Positions 53,403 through 62,721 of a stretch of DNA of 64,000 nt are shown piece by piece; the stretch's first letter is position 1, and every line of letters begins with the position of its first letter. The notes under the pieces are model-generated. The model searched no databases, was not told the DNA's origin, and worked only from the letters and a program-made list of their open reading frames with translations. The DNA comes from JAJPKK01 sp963824905 (lineage in GTDB: Bacteria; Pseudomonadota; Alphaproteobacteria; Rhizobiales; Xanthobacteraceae): positions 124,001 to 188,000 of the forward strand of contig CAWGRH010000028.1 in NCBI GenBank assembly GCA_963824905.1, in the 5' to 3' direction. The position numbers and the translations under genes are program-made.

Positions 53403-54390
53403 ACCGCCTCGCCGGCCGAACTGGAAAGTGCGCTCCCGCGCGCTCGCAGGGGCATCGCGCAGCTCGCGCCCGGTAAGCGAGAGGAATACGCTTTCGAGCG
53501 TCGGCTCCTCGACGATGAAACGGCGAATGCGCCCGCCGAACCGCGTCAGCAGCGCCTCGGCGAACGCCTCGCCGCTCGATTTGATCACGATCTCGGCGTC
53601 CTTGCGATGGGCGAGATCGGGATAGGCGGCGACGATCTCGGCGGCGGTCGCCTCGTCGTTCGCGACGACCCGGATGAGCTGCTGCCCGTGCGCCACCTTG
53701 AGCGCCATCGGCGCGTCGTTGGTGAGGATGCGGCCGTGATCGATGATGCAGACGCGGTCGCAGCTCTCCATCTCCTCGATGTAATGGGTGGTCACGATCA
53801 CCGTGAGGTCGCGCTTGGCGCGCAGCGTCTGCACGTGCTGCCACAGCCGTCCGCGCGACTGCGCGTCGAGGCCGACGGTCGGCTCGTCGAGGAACAGCAC
53901 GCGGGCGTCGTGGATGAGCGCCCGCGCGATCTCCAGCCGCCGCTTCATGCCGGCGGAGAGCGTGCGCACCAGGGCATCGCGCCAGTCGGTGAGCTCGACG
54001 AGGTGGAGCATCTCGTCGATGCGGCTTTTGCGGCGCCCGGGCGGCACGCCATAGACGAGCCCGTGGAAATTGAGGTTCTCGTACACCGTCAGGCGATCGT
54101 CGAGCGAAGGCTCCTGAAACACCACGCCGAGGCTGCGCCGCGCCGCCAGCGGCTGGGCGACGACGTCGATGCCGCCGATCCGCGCGGTGCCGCTGTCGGG
54201 CTTGAGGATGGTGCAGAGGATGTGGAGCAGCGTCGTCTTGCCGGCGCCGTTCGGCCCGAGCAGCGCGAACAGCTCGTTGCGGCCGACCGATGAGGCTCAC
54301 ATTGTCGAGCGCGAGAGTGCGGCCGTAGCGCTTGCTCACACCATCGATCACGACCTCAGCTGCCACGACCTCCGCTGCGCCCTGCGTCAC
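53388..54390 (-). pseudogene. ABC ATPase of the PQQ-alcohol dehydrogenase system, single-base frameshift
   Basis: The N-terminal frame starts at GTG 54390 (VVIDGVSKRYGRTLALDNVSL). After one extra base near 54291 the protein continues in the next frame as SVGRNELFALLGPNGAGKTT, with VVFQEPSLDDRLTVYENL, signature LSAGMKRRLEIARALI, Walker B RVLFLDEPTVGLDAQ and TTHYIEEMESCDRVCI. Removing that base restores about 333 residues. It lies between the second binding protein and the permease in the quinoprotein operon. Both halves are intact, so the shift may be an error in the sequence. Confidence 0.8.
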
Positions 54391-54433
54391 CGTCCGTCCC
54401 TTCCCGTCTGCACCGCCGACGTGCGCCGTCCGA

Positions 54434-55267
54434 TCATTTTGCCGGCGCCGCCGGAAACTTGGCGCGGTTGAGGATCGCTTCGATGGTGCCGTCGGCGGTG
54501 AGAGCGGCGATGGCGTCGTCGACGCTCTTGCGCAGGAACGTCTCGTTGGCGAGCACGATGGCTCCGATGCCGATGGTGGTCTCGGGCAGCGGCCGCGGCG
54601 AGATCAGGCGCAGCCCTGCGAGCGTGGGATCGGACTTCTGCAGCGCCCAGAACGACGGCCCCCACACCAGCGCGACGCCGACGGTGCCGCGCTTGAGCGC
54701 CTGCAGCGTGAGCTCGTCGGAGCCCATGGGGAAGCGGCTCCAGCGCTGCTCCGCAGGCAGCGCCGCAAGATACTGGATGAGCCTGAGGTCCGCGCTGGTG
54801 CCGATGGTGGCGCCGATCGCGGTCGACTTCGGCATGTCGGCGAGCGATTTCCAGTTGGGGTCCTTGGTCACCAGGACGTAGGAGGCGCGGTAGTAGGGCC
54901 GCGAGATCGCGATCCACGGCGGATAGGCGTCGGAGATCAGCTTGAAGCCGAGAAAGATGTCGCAGCTCTCAAGAAAGACGCGGTAGAGATTGTCGAGGTC
55001 CTCACCCGCCGTGTTCTGCCCGATCGGGTGCTCCTTGGGCTGGAGCAGCAACGCCTGGGCGACGGCGCGGCCGATCTCTCGCGCGATCGGCAGATCGGGA
55101 TCTCGCTCGTCGACGCAGTAATTGAGCGCAGAACCGTCCTGGCGCTTGCCGAATTTGTATTCGTCGGGAACGAAGGGCGTGTCCTGGGCAAACACCGCCG
55201 GCGAGATGAGGCACATCACGAATAGCGCCGTAGCGACAGCACAGCACTGGCGCCACGACGCGCGCAT
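54434..55267 (-). CDS. Quinoprotein dehydrogenase-associated substrate-binding protein (MoxJ-like)
   Basis: A 277-residue exported protein with signal peptide MRASWRQCCAVATALFVMCL...VFAQ. The binding-protein sequence follows: LNYCVDERDPDLPIAREIGR, ESCDIFLGFKLISDAYPPWI, SRPYYRASYVLVTKDPNWKS and IGATIGTSADLRLIQYL. This is the family found next to PQQ dehydrogenases, thought to aid maturation or substrate handling. It sits second in the operon, 116 bases after the dehydrogenase. In-frame ATGs at 55312, 55303 and 55294 are also possible starts; I prefer 55267 because the signal peptide begins there. Confidence 0.8.
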   Translation of the reverse strand: MRASWRQCCAVATALFVMCLISPAVFAQDTPFVPDEYKFGKRQDGSALNYCVDERDPDLPIAREIGRAVAQALLLQPKEHPIGQNTAGEDLDNLYRVFLESCDIFLGFKLISDAYPPWIAISRPYYRASYVLVTKDPNWKSLADMPKSTAIGATIGTSADLRLIQYLAALPAEQRWSRFPMGSDELTLQALKRGTVGVALVWGPSFWALQKSDPTLAGLRLISPRPLPETTIGIGAIVLANETFLRKSVDDAIAALTADGTIEAILNRAKFPAAPAK

Positions 55268-55383
55268 GTTCAACGCAAACCACCCTGTCGCCATCGCCCG
55301 CATGGTGTGCACGCCGCAGATTGCAGACGGCCCCCGGCGGGGATACCCCGCCGAGGGTCGTAGTCAGAGAAACCGCCGCCGCA

Positions 55384-57141
55384 TCAGTTCGGCAACGCGA
55401 ACACCCAGAGCACCGACCCGCCGTCCGGATTCTGGATTTCCGTGGTCAGTGTGGCGAGCGACCTCGACATGCTCGATCCGCCTCCGGCTGCGATCGCCAC
55501 GTATTGCTTGCCGTTCACCGTGTAGGTGATCGGGAACGCGCTGATCACGTTGTTGAGACGGCTCTGCCAGAGCACCTTGCCGGTCTCGTCGTCCAACGCA
55601 CGGAACCAACGGTCCAACGAGCCCGAGAACACAACGCCGCCACCGGTCGGGAGCACCGCGGACGTTTCCGGCGCGCGCTGGCGATAGCTCCAGGCGGTCG
55701 AGCGGTCGGCGAGCTTGATGGCGTCGACGCGGCCGATATTGCCGTCGCTGTTCGGCACCGGCACGCGCGCATAGATGGCGCGGCCGCCGCCGGTATAGGC
55801 CTCGCCCGGATTGAGCGGGGTCGGCGTGGTGTTGGAGCAGTACTCGTTGAGCGGCATGTAGAGCATGCCGGTCTTCGGGCTGTAGGCGGTCGCCGCCCAG
55901 GTGCGGCCGCCCGGGTCGGCCGGGCAGTTGACCGTGGTCTGTCCGATGTGGGGGACCGACACAGGATTGATGGTCTTCTCGCCGGTCTTGGCATCGATCG
56001 AGGCGACCACGTTCTGCGGCACGGTCTCCTTGTGCCACAGCCACTGTCCGTTGGTGCGGTCGAGCGCCTCGACGATGCCGAGCTTGCCGGTCGTGATCAC
56101 GGCCTTGCGGGTCTCGCCGTTGACGGGAAGATCGATCAGTTGGCGCTCATAGACGTAGTCGAGGTCCCAGGTGTCGTCCTCGAGATGCTGGTGGTACCAC
56201 TTCATCTGCCCGGTATCGGGATTGATCGCGAGCGTCGAGTCCGAGTAGAGCGCGTTGTGCTTGAGGCCGGGCTTCACCGGCAGCGTGCCACGCATCTCCG
56301 CGATCCACGGATAGGGCTGGCCGGTGCCGTAGAACACGAGGTTCTGGTCGGGATCGTAGCTGCCGGAAATCCATGCAGAAGCGCCGAACCGGCTCTCCAT
56401 CGGCAGGCCGTTCCACGTATCGTAGTTGGGATCGCCCGGGTGCGCGATGGTGTTGACGCGCCACAGCTCGGCGCCGGTCTTGACGTCGTGGCCGGTGACG
56501 AAGCAGCCGCCGGGCTCGGCATTGCCGCAACCGGTCATGCCCTGGATGATCTTGCCGTTGACGATGAACGGGCCACCGGTGTAGCGCCAGCCCTTGTTCC
56601 AATCGGCGGTCTCGTGATCCCACACGACCTTGCCGGTCTTGGCGTCGAGCGCAATGATATGGGCGTCCGAGGTCGCGACGATCAATTTGTCGTCGTAGAT
56701 TGCGATGTTGCGCTTCGCCAGATTCTGGCTGTTATCGGAGAGCAGCTTGGCCGGCAGATCGCGCTTGTATTCCCAGATGAGGTCGCCGGTCGCGCCGTTC
56801 AGCGCTTGAATCTTGTCGCCCCAGTTGTAGAGGAAGAGCACGCCATCATGAACGATGGGCGTCGATTCGGTCGCACCATTGTTCATCGACCACGTCCACG
56901 CGGTCTGAAGGTTCTTCACGTTGCCCTTGTTGATCTGGTCGAGTGGGCTGTAACCCCAGCCATTGTAGGCGCGTCGCCACATCAGCCAGTCCGACGCCGG
57001 CGGATCGCGCAGCATGGTGTCGGTGACCGGCGTCAAGTTCTTCGTCACGTCCGTGGCCTGCGGCGCTTGCGCGTACGCACCGGCAGCGACGAGCACCACC
57101 GGCAGACTGAGTGCGGTGGATTTCCAGTTACGCTTCGACAT
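55384..57141 (-). CDS. PQQ-dependent alcohol-type dehydrogenase (8-bladed quinoprotein)
   Basis: A 585-residue exported quinoprotein (signal LSLPVVLVAAGAYAQ). Repeated tryptophan-docking motifs (GDLIWEYKRDLPAK, GKVVWDHETADWNKG, GQMKWYHQH, GKVLWQSRL) build the propeller. Further landmarks are WRRAYNGWGYSPLDQINKGN at the N-terminus and GSYDPDQNLVFYGTGQPYPW. By eye, the metal-ligand Glu aligns to E209. The Asn ligand and catalytic Asp of methanol dehydrogenase fall at A256 and N307 (AINPDTG), with D309 two residues on, so the active site may be atypical. ATG 57141 follows GGAGG by 7 nt. No haem domain is present, so the nearby cytochrome c is the likely electron acceptor. Confidence 0.9.
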   Translation of the reverse strand: MSKRNWKSTALSLPVVLVAAGAYAQAPQATDVTKNLTPVTDTMLRDPPASDWLMWRRAYNGWGYSPLDQINKGNVKNLQTAWTWSMNNGATESTPIVHDGVLFLYNWGDKIQALNGATGDLIWEYKRDLPAKLLSDNSQNLAKRNIAIYDDKLIVATSDAHIIALDAKTGKVVWDHETADWNKGWRYTGGPFIVNGKIIQGMTGCGNAEPGGCFVTGHDVKTGAELWRVNTIAHPGDPNYDTWNGLPMESRFGASAWISGSYDPDQNLVFYGTGQPYPWIAEMRGTLPVKPGLKHNALYSDSTLAINPDTGQMKWYHQHLEDDTWDLDYVYERQLIDLPVNGETRKAVITTGKLGIVEALDRTNGQWLWHKETVPQNVVASIDAKTGEKTINPVSVPHIGQTTVNCPADPGGRTWAATAYSPKTGMLYMPLNEYCSNTTPTPLNPGEAYTGGGRAIYARVPVPNSDGNIGRVDAIKLADRSTAWSYRQRAPETSAVLPTGGGVVFSGSLDRWFRALDDETGKVLWQSRLNNVISAFPITYTVNGKQYVAIAAGGGSSMSRSLATLTTEIQNPDGGSVLWVFALPN

Positions 57142-57490
57142 CGATGTCCTCCCATTGATGGTCGAATTGGATCGTCGATACGCCGATCCGAGTGTTTCCC
57201 ATGAACCTCGATCGCAGCCACGTCTCTTTTTGCGACGCCGCCTGCGTTCCAGGGGCGGGACCATAGCCTATCGACCGCGACAGTTCCAATGCAGGAAAGC
57301 GCGCCTGCTCCGCAGAGCGACCGAATGGCGCGGGCGTCGGGCGGCATCCCAACAGCCGCGGCTAGGAGCGTTGCGAAACGGCGCGGCCGGGCGCCCCGCC
57401 CGAAGGGCGTCACACAATTCGATGTATACATAAAAATATAGCGAAGGTAGAAGGTGGGCGCTTGGCGACCAATCCCCTTGGAGGAATGAT
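57142..57490. promoter_or_regulatory. Divergent control region of the quinoprotein and SMP-30-like genes
   Basis: This 349-base gap separates the two divergent genes and holds no credible gene. It contains the inverted-repeat operator at 57420-57443, inside an AT-rich patch in otherwise GC-rich DNA. Short ORFs in the region are unsupported. Confidence 0.5.
57420..57443. promoter_or_regulatory. Shared 24-bp operator, site 1 (SMP-30/PQQ-DH divergent region)
   Basis: CGATGTATA (57420-57428), six bases, AATATAGCG (57435-57443). It has the same 9-6-9 geometry and CGNTATATN core as three other sites in this block, with one core mismatch in the left half (G for A at the fifth base). It ends 47 bases before the SMP-30-like start at 57491. 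Confidence 0.6.
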
Positions 57491-58420
57491 ATGGCGTATC
57501 ACCTGCCGTGCAAAGATGTCCTGTCCGCGGTCCGGCTGGCGGTTTGTAGCGTCGTGCTGGCATCGGCCGCGCATGCCGCATCGCCGGTGAACGTCCCGGA
57601 CACCCGCGTGTTTCCGGAGAGCATCTCGGTGACCTCGGACGGCACGGTGCTGATCGCCGGATCGGAGAAGGGCATCATCTACAAGGCAGCGCCCGGTGCA
57701 ACGACCGCCCAGCCCTGGATTACGCGGGAGCAGGCCGGCTTCGAAGGCTTCCTGCTCGGCATCTATGCAGACGAGCCGCATGGCGTCTTCTACGTGTGCA
57801 GCGACGTCGTCGGTCCGCCGCGCAAGGCAGCCTTCACCGCGTTCGATCTCAAGACCGGGGCGAAGAAGGCGACCTACCACTTCCCCGACGGCGGGCTGTG
57901 CAACGATTTCATCACGGCCCCCGACGGTACGGTCTATGCCACCGATACCGAGCTCGGACGCATCATCCGCCTCAAGCCAGGGGCGACCGAACCCGACGTC
58001 TGGGCGAACGATCCCGGCCTCGCCGGCATCGACGGCATCGCCTTTGCCGGCGGCAAGCTCTACTTCAACAACGTGCGCAAGAACCTCTTGCAGCGCATCG
58101 ACATCAAGCCCGACGGCAGCGCCGGCGCGGTGACGACGCTCGAGCTCTCGGCGCCGCTCGCCGGTCCGGACGGCATGCGCGTCGGCCCCGGAGAGGTTCT
58201 GCTGATCACCGAGAACAGGGTCGGCAACCTCACTCAGGCGAAGATCGACGGCGACAAGGCGACGCTCACGCCGATCAAGGGCGGGCTTGGGCAACTCACC
58301 GCCATCGGCGTGGTGGGCAATGTCGCATGGGTTGCAGAATCGAAGTTTGCGCTGCGCACCGACCCGAACAACAAGGACCCCGGTCCGTGGACGATCATCC
58401 CCGTGGAACTGGCGAGGTGA
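57491..58420 (+). CDS. SMP-30/gluconolactonase-like exported beta-propeller
   Basis: A 309-residue protein with a signal peptide (LAVCSVVLASAAHAA) and a six-bladed SMP-30-type repeat pattern: FPESISVTSDGTVLIAGSEK, GFLLGIYADEPHGVFYVCSD, GGLCNDFITAPDGTVYATDT, IDGIAFAGGKLYFNNVRKN and GPDGMRVGPGEVLLITENR. The acidic/Asn metal ligands expected of SMP-30 lactonases appear as CNDF and GPDG. A lactone-hydrolase role, opening a lactone made by the dehydrogenase, is plausible. ATG 57491 follows GGAGG by 7 nt. It is divergent from the quinoprotein gene. Confidence 0.8.
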   Translation: MAYHLPCKDVLSAVRLAVCSVVLASAAHAASPVNVPDTRVFPESISVTSDGTVLIAGSEKGIIYKAAPGATTAQPWITREQAGFEGFLLGIYADEPHGVFYVCSDVVGPPRKAAFTAFDLKTGAKKATYHFPDGGLCNDFITAPDGTVYATDTELGRIIRLKPGATEPDVWANDPGLAGIDGIAFAGGKLYFNNVRKNLLQRIDIKPDGSAGAVTTLELSAPLAGPDGMRVGPGEVLLITENRVGNLTQAKIDGDKATLTPIKGGLGQLTAIGVVGNVAWVAESKFALRTDPNNKDPGPWTIIPVELAR

Positions 58421-58436
58421 GCTCTGCTGCCAGCCA

Positions 58437-58535
58437 CCGGTCATCGCCGGGCTTGACGGCCGGCGATGCCCGATTTATGTGGCACGACCGTGCTTCATTC
58501 GAGCGGGATGGCCGGGTCAAGCCCGGCCATGACGG
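58437..58535. repeat. Second CCGGGC inverted-repeat element
   Basis: Two inverted arms (58437-58472 and 58504-58535) each form a hairpin; the right one has a perfect 9-bp stem ATGGCCGGG / CCCGGCCAT with loop TCAAG (58508-58530). It is the same family as the element at 51578 and again lies between convergent genes, possibly acting as a terminator. Confidence 0.6.
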
Positions 58536-58556
58536 TTCCACGGGCATCGAACAGGG

Positions 58557-59598
58557 CTACGGCGTGTAGCGCTTGAAGCCGTATTGTTCGAACACCGCAA
58601 ACGCCGCGTCGGATCTGATGAAGTCGAGCCATGCCTGCGCTGCTTCGGGGTGTGGCGGGTTCGCGACCAGCGCGGCGCTGTAGACCGCGATCGTGTTCTG
58701 CTCGGCGGGAATGTCGACATGGGCGATGGGGTTGCCGATCTTCTCCTGGAAGATCGCCTCCGACCTCCAGGTGGCGCCGGCCTCGGCAAGGCGCTGCATC
58801 AGGAACAACGGCGTCTGGCGGTGATGGATGCGGGTGAGGATGGTTTCGCCGTTCCTCACCTTGGCGCCGTAGACCGTCTCGGCCAGCACCTCGCCGCCGG
58901 CCTTGACGAGCGAGGCGCGAATCTGCCGCGCGACGCCCTCGAATGCAGGATTGGGCATCGCGAGCGGGAGGCCGGCACGGCCGAGATCGGCGAGCCCCGT
59001 GATGTGTGCCGGATTGCCTGCCGGGACCATGATCGTGAGGTCATTGGTCGCGAAAGCGACCACCGGCCCGGCGAGCTTGCCCTGCCGCACCAGATCGTTG
59101 CTCGCCGAGAGCTCGGCCATGAAAACATCGGGCTTCGCGGTCCAGGTCATGTTGCCCGACGTAATCTTGCCGCCGGCCTCCAACTGCTTGATCAGCAGGC
59201 CCGGCGGCAGCGTCTCGTAATAGATGTTGCCGCGGTAGCGCGGGTGGGAAGCCTCGAAAGCATCGACCACGCCGCGCACCGCGAAGAAGTAGTTGCCCGA
59301 CACGTAGAGCACGAGATCGGGATGATCGATGCTGCCGTGGAAATCGGACAGCACGTCGACCGGCGCCACGGTGAACTCCAGGCCGCGGTCGACGGCACTG
59401 TTGTTCTCGCCGCGCTGCCACGGGGGATATTGGGCCTCTGTCTCGCGCAGCCGGCCGCTCGGCGTCGTTGGACCGGGCATCGGCGGCTGCGCGGTCGATG
59501 CACCGGCCGGCGGCGAGAGCGGGCGCCGGCTGCGACAATGCGGGACTGACGAGCGCGACCGCCAGCAGGACGGGCGCCAACGAAATGCGATGCAGCAT
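58557..59598 (-). pseudogene. ModA-like periplasmic binding protein, single-base frameshift in the linker
   Basis: The signal peptide frame starts at ATG 59598 (MLHRISLAPVLLAVALVSPA, then LSQPAPALAAG). The mature protein is in the next frame: PTTPSGRLRETEAQYPPW, DLVLYVSGNYFFAVRGVVDA, LPPGLLIKQLEAGGKIT, AKPDVFMAELSASNDLVRQG, GKLAGPVVAFATNDLTIMVP and LFLMQRLAEAGATWRSEA. Removing one C near 59507 joins them (AAGGASTAQPPMPGP). The fold resembles molybdate-type (ModA) receptors. It starts 11 bases after the DsrE-like gene, so the two are one operon. Ligand unknown; a metal oxyanion or organic anion is possible. Confidence 0.75.
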
Positions 59599-59609
59599 GA
59601 CGGGTACTC

Positions 59610-60395
59610 TCAGCGGCAATAGGCGAAGCCGACGCGCTGCAGCTCGATCGCGGTGGCGACGGCGCCGGGCGTGAGCACGATGCCGGGGATGAGATGGTTG
59701 GTCAATTCGGCGGCGATGCCGTCGACGCCGAGGTGATCGGGATTCTGCCCGCTCGCCGCCAGACGCTCGGAGAGCTCCCAGATTGCGTTGTGGCAGGCGA
59801 GGAAGACCGCGCCGCGCCGCTGCAGCACGGTGATGCTGTTGTTCTTGGAGGAGAACGCCCCTTCGAGGGCCTGGAAGTCGGCAGGATCGTGAGCAGCGGC
59901 CGGCGGCACCGCGGTGAACGTGTTGCTGGTGACGTTGCCGCCGGCGATCCTGGCGAGCTGATACTTGTCCCACGTGGGCTGGTCGTAGAGCGCGAGATGG
60001 GCAGGCCCGTGGGTCGCGGAGACGCACAGGAAGTCAGGATGACGGAACGACCAGATCTCGGTATTGAGCGAATTGCGCATGAGGTTGAGCCAGGGGCCGG
60101 TGAGATCCGTGTGGTCCCAGCACTGCTTGGGGCCGCCCTTGTATTCCATCACCGCGTTGAGCGCCTCGGCATCCCACCAGTCCGGGCTGTCGACGATCAT
60201 CGGCACGGTCCGATAGTCGCGGCGCCGCGGAATGGCGGCGAGCCGGTCGGTGAGATCGTGCAGCGTGCGGGCGGCGGTCGGGGCGAGCACGGCTTCGCCG
60301 GCGGCCTGTGCAGAGCGGCCGGCAACGAGGCCGGCGGTCACGAGCCCCACCCCCAATCCCTTGAGCGCCAGGCGCCGATCCGTGTCACATGACAT
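59610..60395 (-). CDS. Tat-exported DsrE-like protein of the quinoprotein block
   Basis: A 261-residue protein whose N-terminus (CDTDRRLALKGLGVGLVTAG) looks like a twin-arginine-type signal without the full motif. The mature part has VPMIVDSPDWWDAEALNAVM, LCVSATHGPAHLALYDQPTW, VLQRRGAVFLACHNAIWELS, DGIAAELTNHLIPGIVLTPG and AVATAIELQRVGFAYCR. The last two thirds follow the DsrE/DsrF-like fold (small cysteine-bearing proteins in sulfur relay and redox contexts). C-terminal Cys residues lie near the fold's usual site. ATG 60395 follows GGAGG by 9 nt. One of the shared operators lies 66-90 bases upstream. Confidence 0.6.
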   Translation of the reverse strand: MSCDTDRRLALKGLGVGLVTAGLVAGRSAQAAGEAVLAPTAARTLHDLTDRLAAIPRRRDYRTVPMIVDSPDWWDAEALNAVMEYKGGPKQCWDHTDLTGPWLNLMRNSLNTEIWSFRHPDFLCVSATHGPAHLALYDQPTWDKYQLARIAGGNVTSNTFTAVPPAAAHDPADFQALEGAFSSKNNSITVLQRRGAVFLACHNAIWELSERLAASGQNPDHLGVDGIAAELTNHLIPGIVLTPGAVATAIELQRVGFAYCR

Positions 60396-60461
60396 TACGA
60401 TGTTCCTCCCATTGCTGCTTGTGTTCTCGAGGCGCGCGACGACCGGCCACGGCGGCGATTT

Positions 60462-60485
60462 CGCTATATACACTACGATATATCG
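60462..60485. promoter_or_regulatory. Shared 24-bp operator, site 2 (upstream of the DsrE-like gene)
   Basis: CGCTATATA (60462-60470), spacer CACTAC, GATATATCG (60477-60485). Same architecture as the other three sites. It is placed between the stop of the 60492-60881 gene and the minus-strand start at 60395. Confidence 0.65.
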
Positions 60486-60491
60486 AGTTGC

Positions 60492-60881
60492 CTAATGGGT
60501 CGGCGGCAGCACCGTCGCGGCGACGTCGGCGGCTTCGCGACACAAATCCGAAGCCAGCGACCGGCAATGGTCGAGCGCGGCAGCGAACGACACTTCGAAC
60601 CCGTCGGTCGTCTTGAGCGTCACGATGACGGTGCGGCCGTCGGCGACGCCTTCCAGGACCCATTCGCCGAGCGGAAAGACGAAGCGGGACTCCTCTTCGC
60701 CGTAGCGCGCCTTGAGAGCCTTCGTCAGCAGGCGAGGCAGCGTCATCGTCAAAGATCCGGCCTGGGCGAACGGCAAGTTCAGCACCACGTCGTTCCCGGA
60801 CGTATCGATGAATTTGAGCCTGACGACCTCCCCGTCACGTGTGACATCGCAGGTCGTCAGCTGTGCGCTCTCGATTTCCAT
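60492..60881 (-). CDS. Small uncharacterised protein A of the quinoprotein block
   Basis: A 129-residue protein without signal peptide: EIESAQLTTCDVTRDGEVVR, FIDTSGNDVVLNLPFAQAGS, LTMTLPRLLTKALKARYGEE, FPLGEWVLEGVADGRTVIVT and CREAADVAATVLPPTH. The order (strands, then a Leu-rich helix, then strands) resembles the 62768-63214 protein on the other side of the aldehyde dehydrogenase. I recognise no named family. A shared operator lies 108-131 bases upstream of its ATG (60881), in the gap it shares with the divergent aldehyde dehydrogenase. Confidence 0.65.
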   Translation of the reverse strand: MEIESAQLTTCDVTRDGEVVRLKFIDTSGNDVVLNLPFAQAGSLTMTLPRLLTKALKARYGEEESRFVFPLGEWVLEGVADGRTVIVTLKTTDGFEVSFAAALDHCRSLASDLCREAADVAATVLPPTH

Positions 60882-60988
60882 CAGGCCGACTGGCGCAACC
60901 GAACCGCGGTCGCGCTCCGACGTTCGATCGGACCGGACGACGGGTTGATGGCGGGGCGACGGGTCGAAGCGGGCATGCTTTCCAGGAT

Positions 60989-61012
60989 CGTTATATTCTA
61001 CTATATATAACG
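60989..61012. promoter_or_regulatory. Shared 24-bp operator, site 3 (aldehyde dehydrogenase divergent region)
   Basis: CGTTATATT (60989-60997), spacer CTACTA, TATATAACG (61004-61012). It sits in the divergent gap between the small protein gene (start 60881) and the aldehyde dehydrogenase (start 61167). Confidence 0.65.
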
Positions 61013-61166
61013 ACCTGCGCCGCCCAGGAAAGCGAATTCCTGTCCTGCGGCTGCCGCGGTGCTCGGGTGAGGAGATGTCGGATATGCTGAGAAGGTACCG
61101 GTACCACCGGTCATGCCGGGGCGATCACTGTCCGCCCGATCGGCCCTTCACGGAAAGTCGAGAGCC

Positions 61167-62663
61167 ATGAACGTCATCCAATCCGTCGAACGCACCCGCC
61201 ATCCATTCCTGGACGGCAAGACGAAACTCCTGCTCATCGATGGCAAATGGGTCGCGGCGGCCTCCGGCAGGACATTCGAGAGCATCAATCCGGCGACCGG
61301 AGAGACGCTTGCGGTGATAGCCGAGGGCGATCGGGAGGACATCGACCGCGCGGTGAGCGCCGCGCGGCGCGCATTCGACGGCCCGTGGTCGAAGGTCAAG
61401 CCGTACGAACGCCAGCAGATGCTGCTCAAGCTCGCGGACCTCGTCGAGCAGCATTTCGAGGAGCTGAGCCTGCTCGACACCCTCGACATGGGCGCACCGA
61501 TCAGCCGCACCGCCGGCACGCGCCGCCGCGTGCTTGGCATGCTTCGCTACTACGCCGGCATGGCGACCTCGCTGCATGGCGAGACCATCGAGAATTCGCT
61601 GCCGGGCGAGATTTTCTCCTACACCCTGAAGGAGCCGGTCGGCGTCGTCGGCGCGATCATTCCCTGGAACGGCCCACTGGGCGCGTCGGTGTGGAAGATC
61701 GGCCCCGCGCTCGCCGCGGGCTGCACGGTCATTCTCAAGCCGGCCGAAGAGGCGCCGCTCACGCCGTTGCGGCTCGGCGAGCTGGTGCTCGAAGCCGGCG
61801 TGCCGCCCGGCGTCGTCAACATCGTGCCCGGATACGGCGAAACCGCTGGAGCCGCGCTTGCTGCCCATCCCGGCGTCGACAAGGTCGCCTTCACCGGCTC
61901 GCACATCACCGGCCAGAAGATCGTCGCGGCGTCCGCGGGAAACCTCAAACGGGTGTCGCTCGAGCTCGGCGGCAAGTCGCCGGACATCGTTTTCGCCGAC
62001 GCCGATCTCGAGGGCGCCGTTCCCGGCGCCGGGATGGCGGTGTTCTCGAATTCCGGCCAGATCTGCAGCGCGGGAACCCGCCTCTTCGTGGAACGTCGCA
62101 TCTACGACGAATTCGTCGACCGGGTGGCCGCGTTCGGCAGCGGTCTGAAGGTCGGCAACGGCGTCGATCCGGCGACCCAGATCGGGCCGCTGGTGTCGCA
62201 GCAGCAGCTCGATCGGGTGACGAGCTATCTCGGCATCGGTAAGCAGGAAGGCGCCCGCGCGCTGTCGGGCGGCGAACGCCTGACTCAAGGGGCCTTTGCC
62301 AACGGCTATTTCGTGCCGCCGACCGTATTCGCGGACGTGCGCGACGACATGAAGATCGCCCAGGACGAGATTTTCGGCCCCGTGCTGTCGGCGATTCCTT
62401 TCCAGGACATCGACGAGGTGATCGCGCGCGCCAACGCCACGCCGTTCGGCCTCGGCAGCGGCGTTTGGACGCGCGACGTCAGCAAGGCCCACCGGCTGGC
62501 GAAGGCGATCCGCGCCGGCTCGGTGTGGATCAACTGCTACCAGGCGATGGACCCGGCCGTGCCGTTCGGCGGCTACAAGATGAGCGGCTATGGGCGCGAG
62601 TCCGGACTGCAGCACCTCGACGAATACCTCAACGTGAAGGCGGTCTGGATCAAGACCGCCTGA
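61167..62663 (+). CDS. NAD(P)-dependent aldehyde dehydrogenase
   Basis: A 498-residue enzyme of the standard family length. Signatures are the general base in RVSLELGGKSPDIVF (E266) and the nucleophile in SNSGQICSAGTRLFVER (C300). The cofactor-site segments are IPWNGPLGASVWKIGPALAA and FTGSHITGQKIVAASAG, and KMSGYGRESGLQHLDEYLNV lies near the end. It would oxidise the aldehyde made by the periplasmic quinoprotein after uptake. ATG 61167 is chosen over the upstream in-frame extension to 61113, which lacks family sequence. Its promoter region contains a shared operator. Confidence 0.9.
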   Translation: MNVIQSVERTRHPFLDGKTKLLLIDGKWVAAASGRTFESINPATGETLAVIAEGDREDIDRAVSAARRAFDGPWSKVKPYERQQMLLKLADLVEQHFEELSLLDTLDMGAPISRTAGTRRRVLGMLRYYAGMATSLHGETIENSLPGEIFSYTLKEPVGVVGAIIPWNGPLGASVWKIGPALAAGCTVILKPAEEAPLTPLRLGELVLEAGVPPGVVNIVPGYGETAGAALAAHPGVDKVAFTGSHITGQKIVAASAGNLKRVSLELGGKSPDIVFADADLEGAVPGAGMAVFSNSGQICSAGTRLFVERRIYDEFVDRVAAFGSGLKVGNGVDPATQIGPLVSQQQLDRVTSYLGIGKQEGARALSGGERLTQGAFANGYFVPPTVFADVRDDMKIAQDEIFGPVLSAIPFQDIDEVIARANATPFGLGSGVWTRDVSKAHRLAKAIRAGSVWINCYQAMDPAVPFGGYKMSGYGRESGLQHLDEYLNVKAVWIKTA

Positions 62664-62721
62664 CGCCTCGAAGCGGCGGGCGGTCCCCGACCGCCGCGAT
62701 TGCGTATCGTTTGGTGCGATG

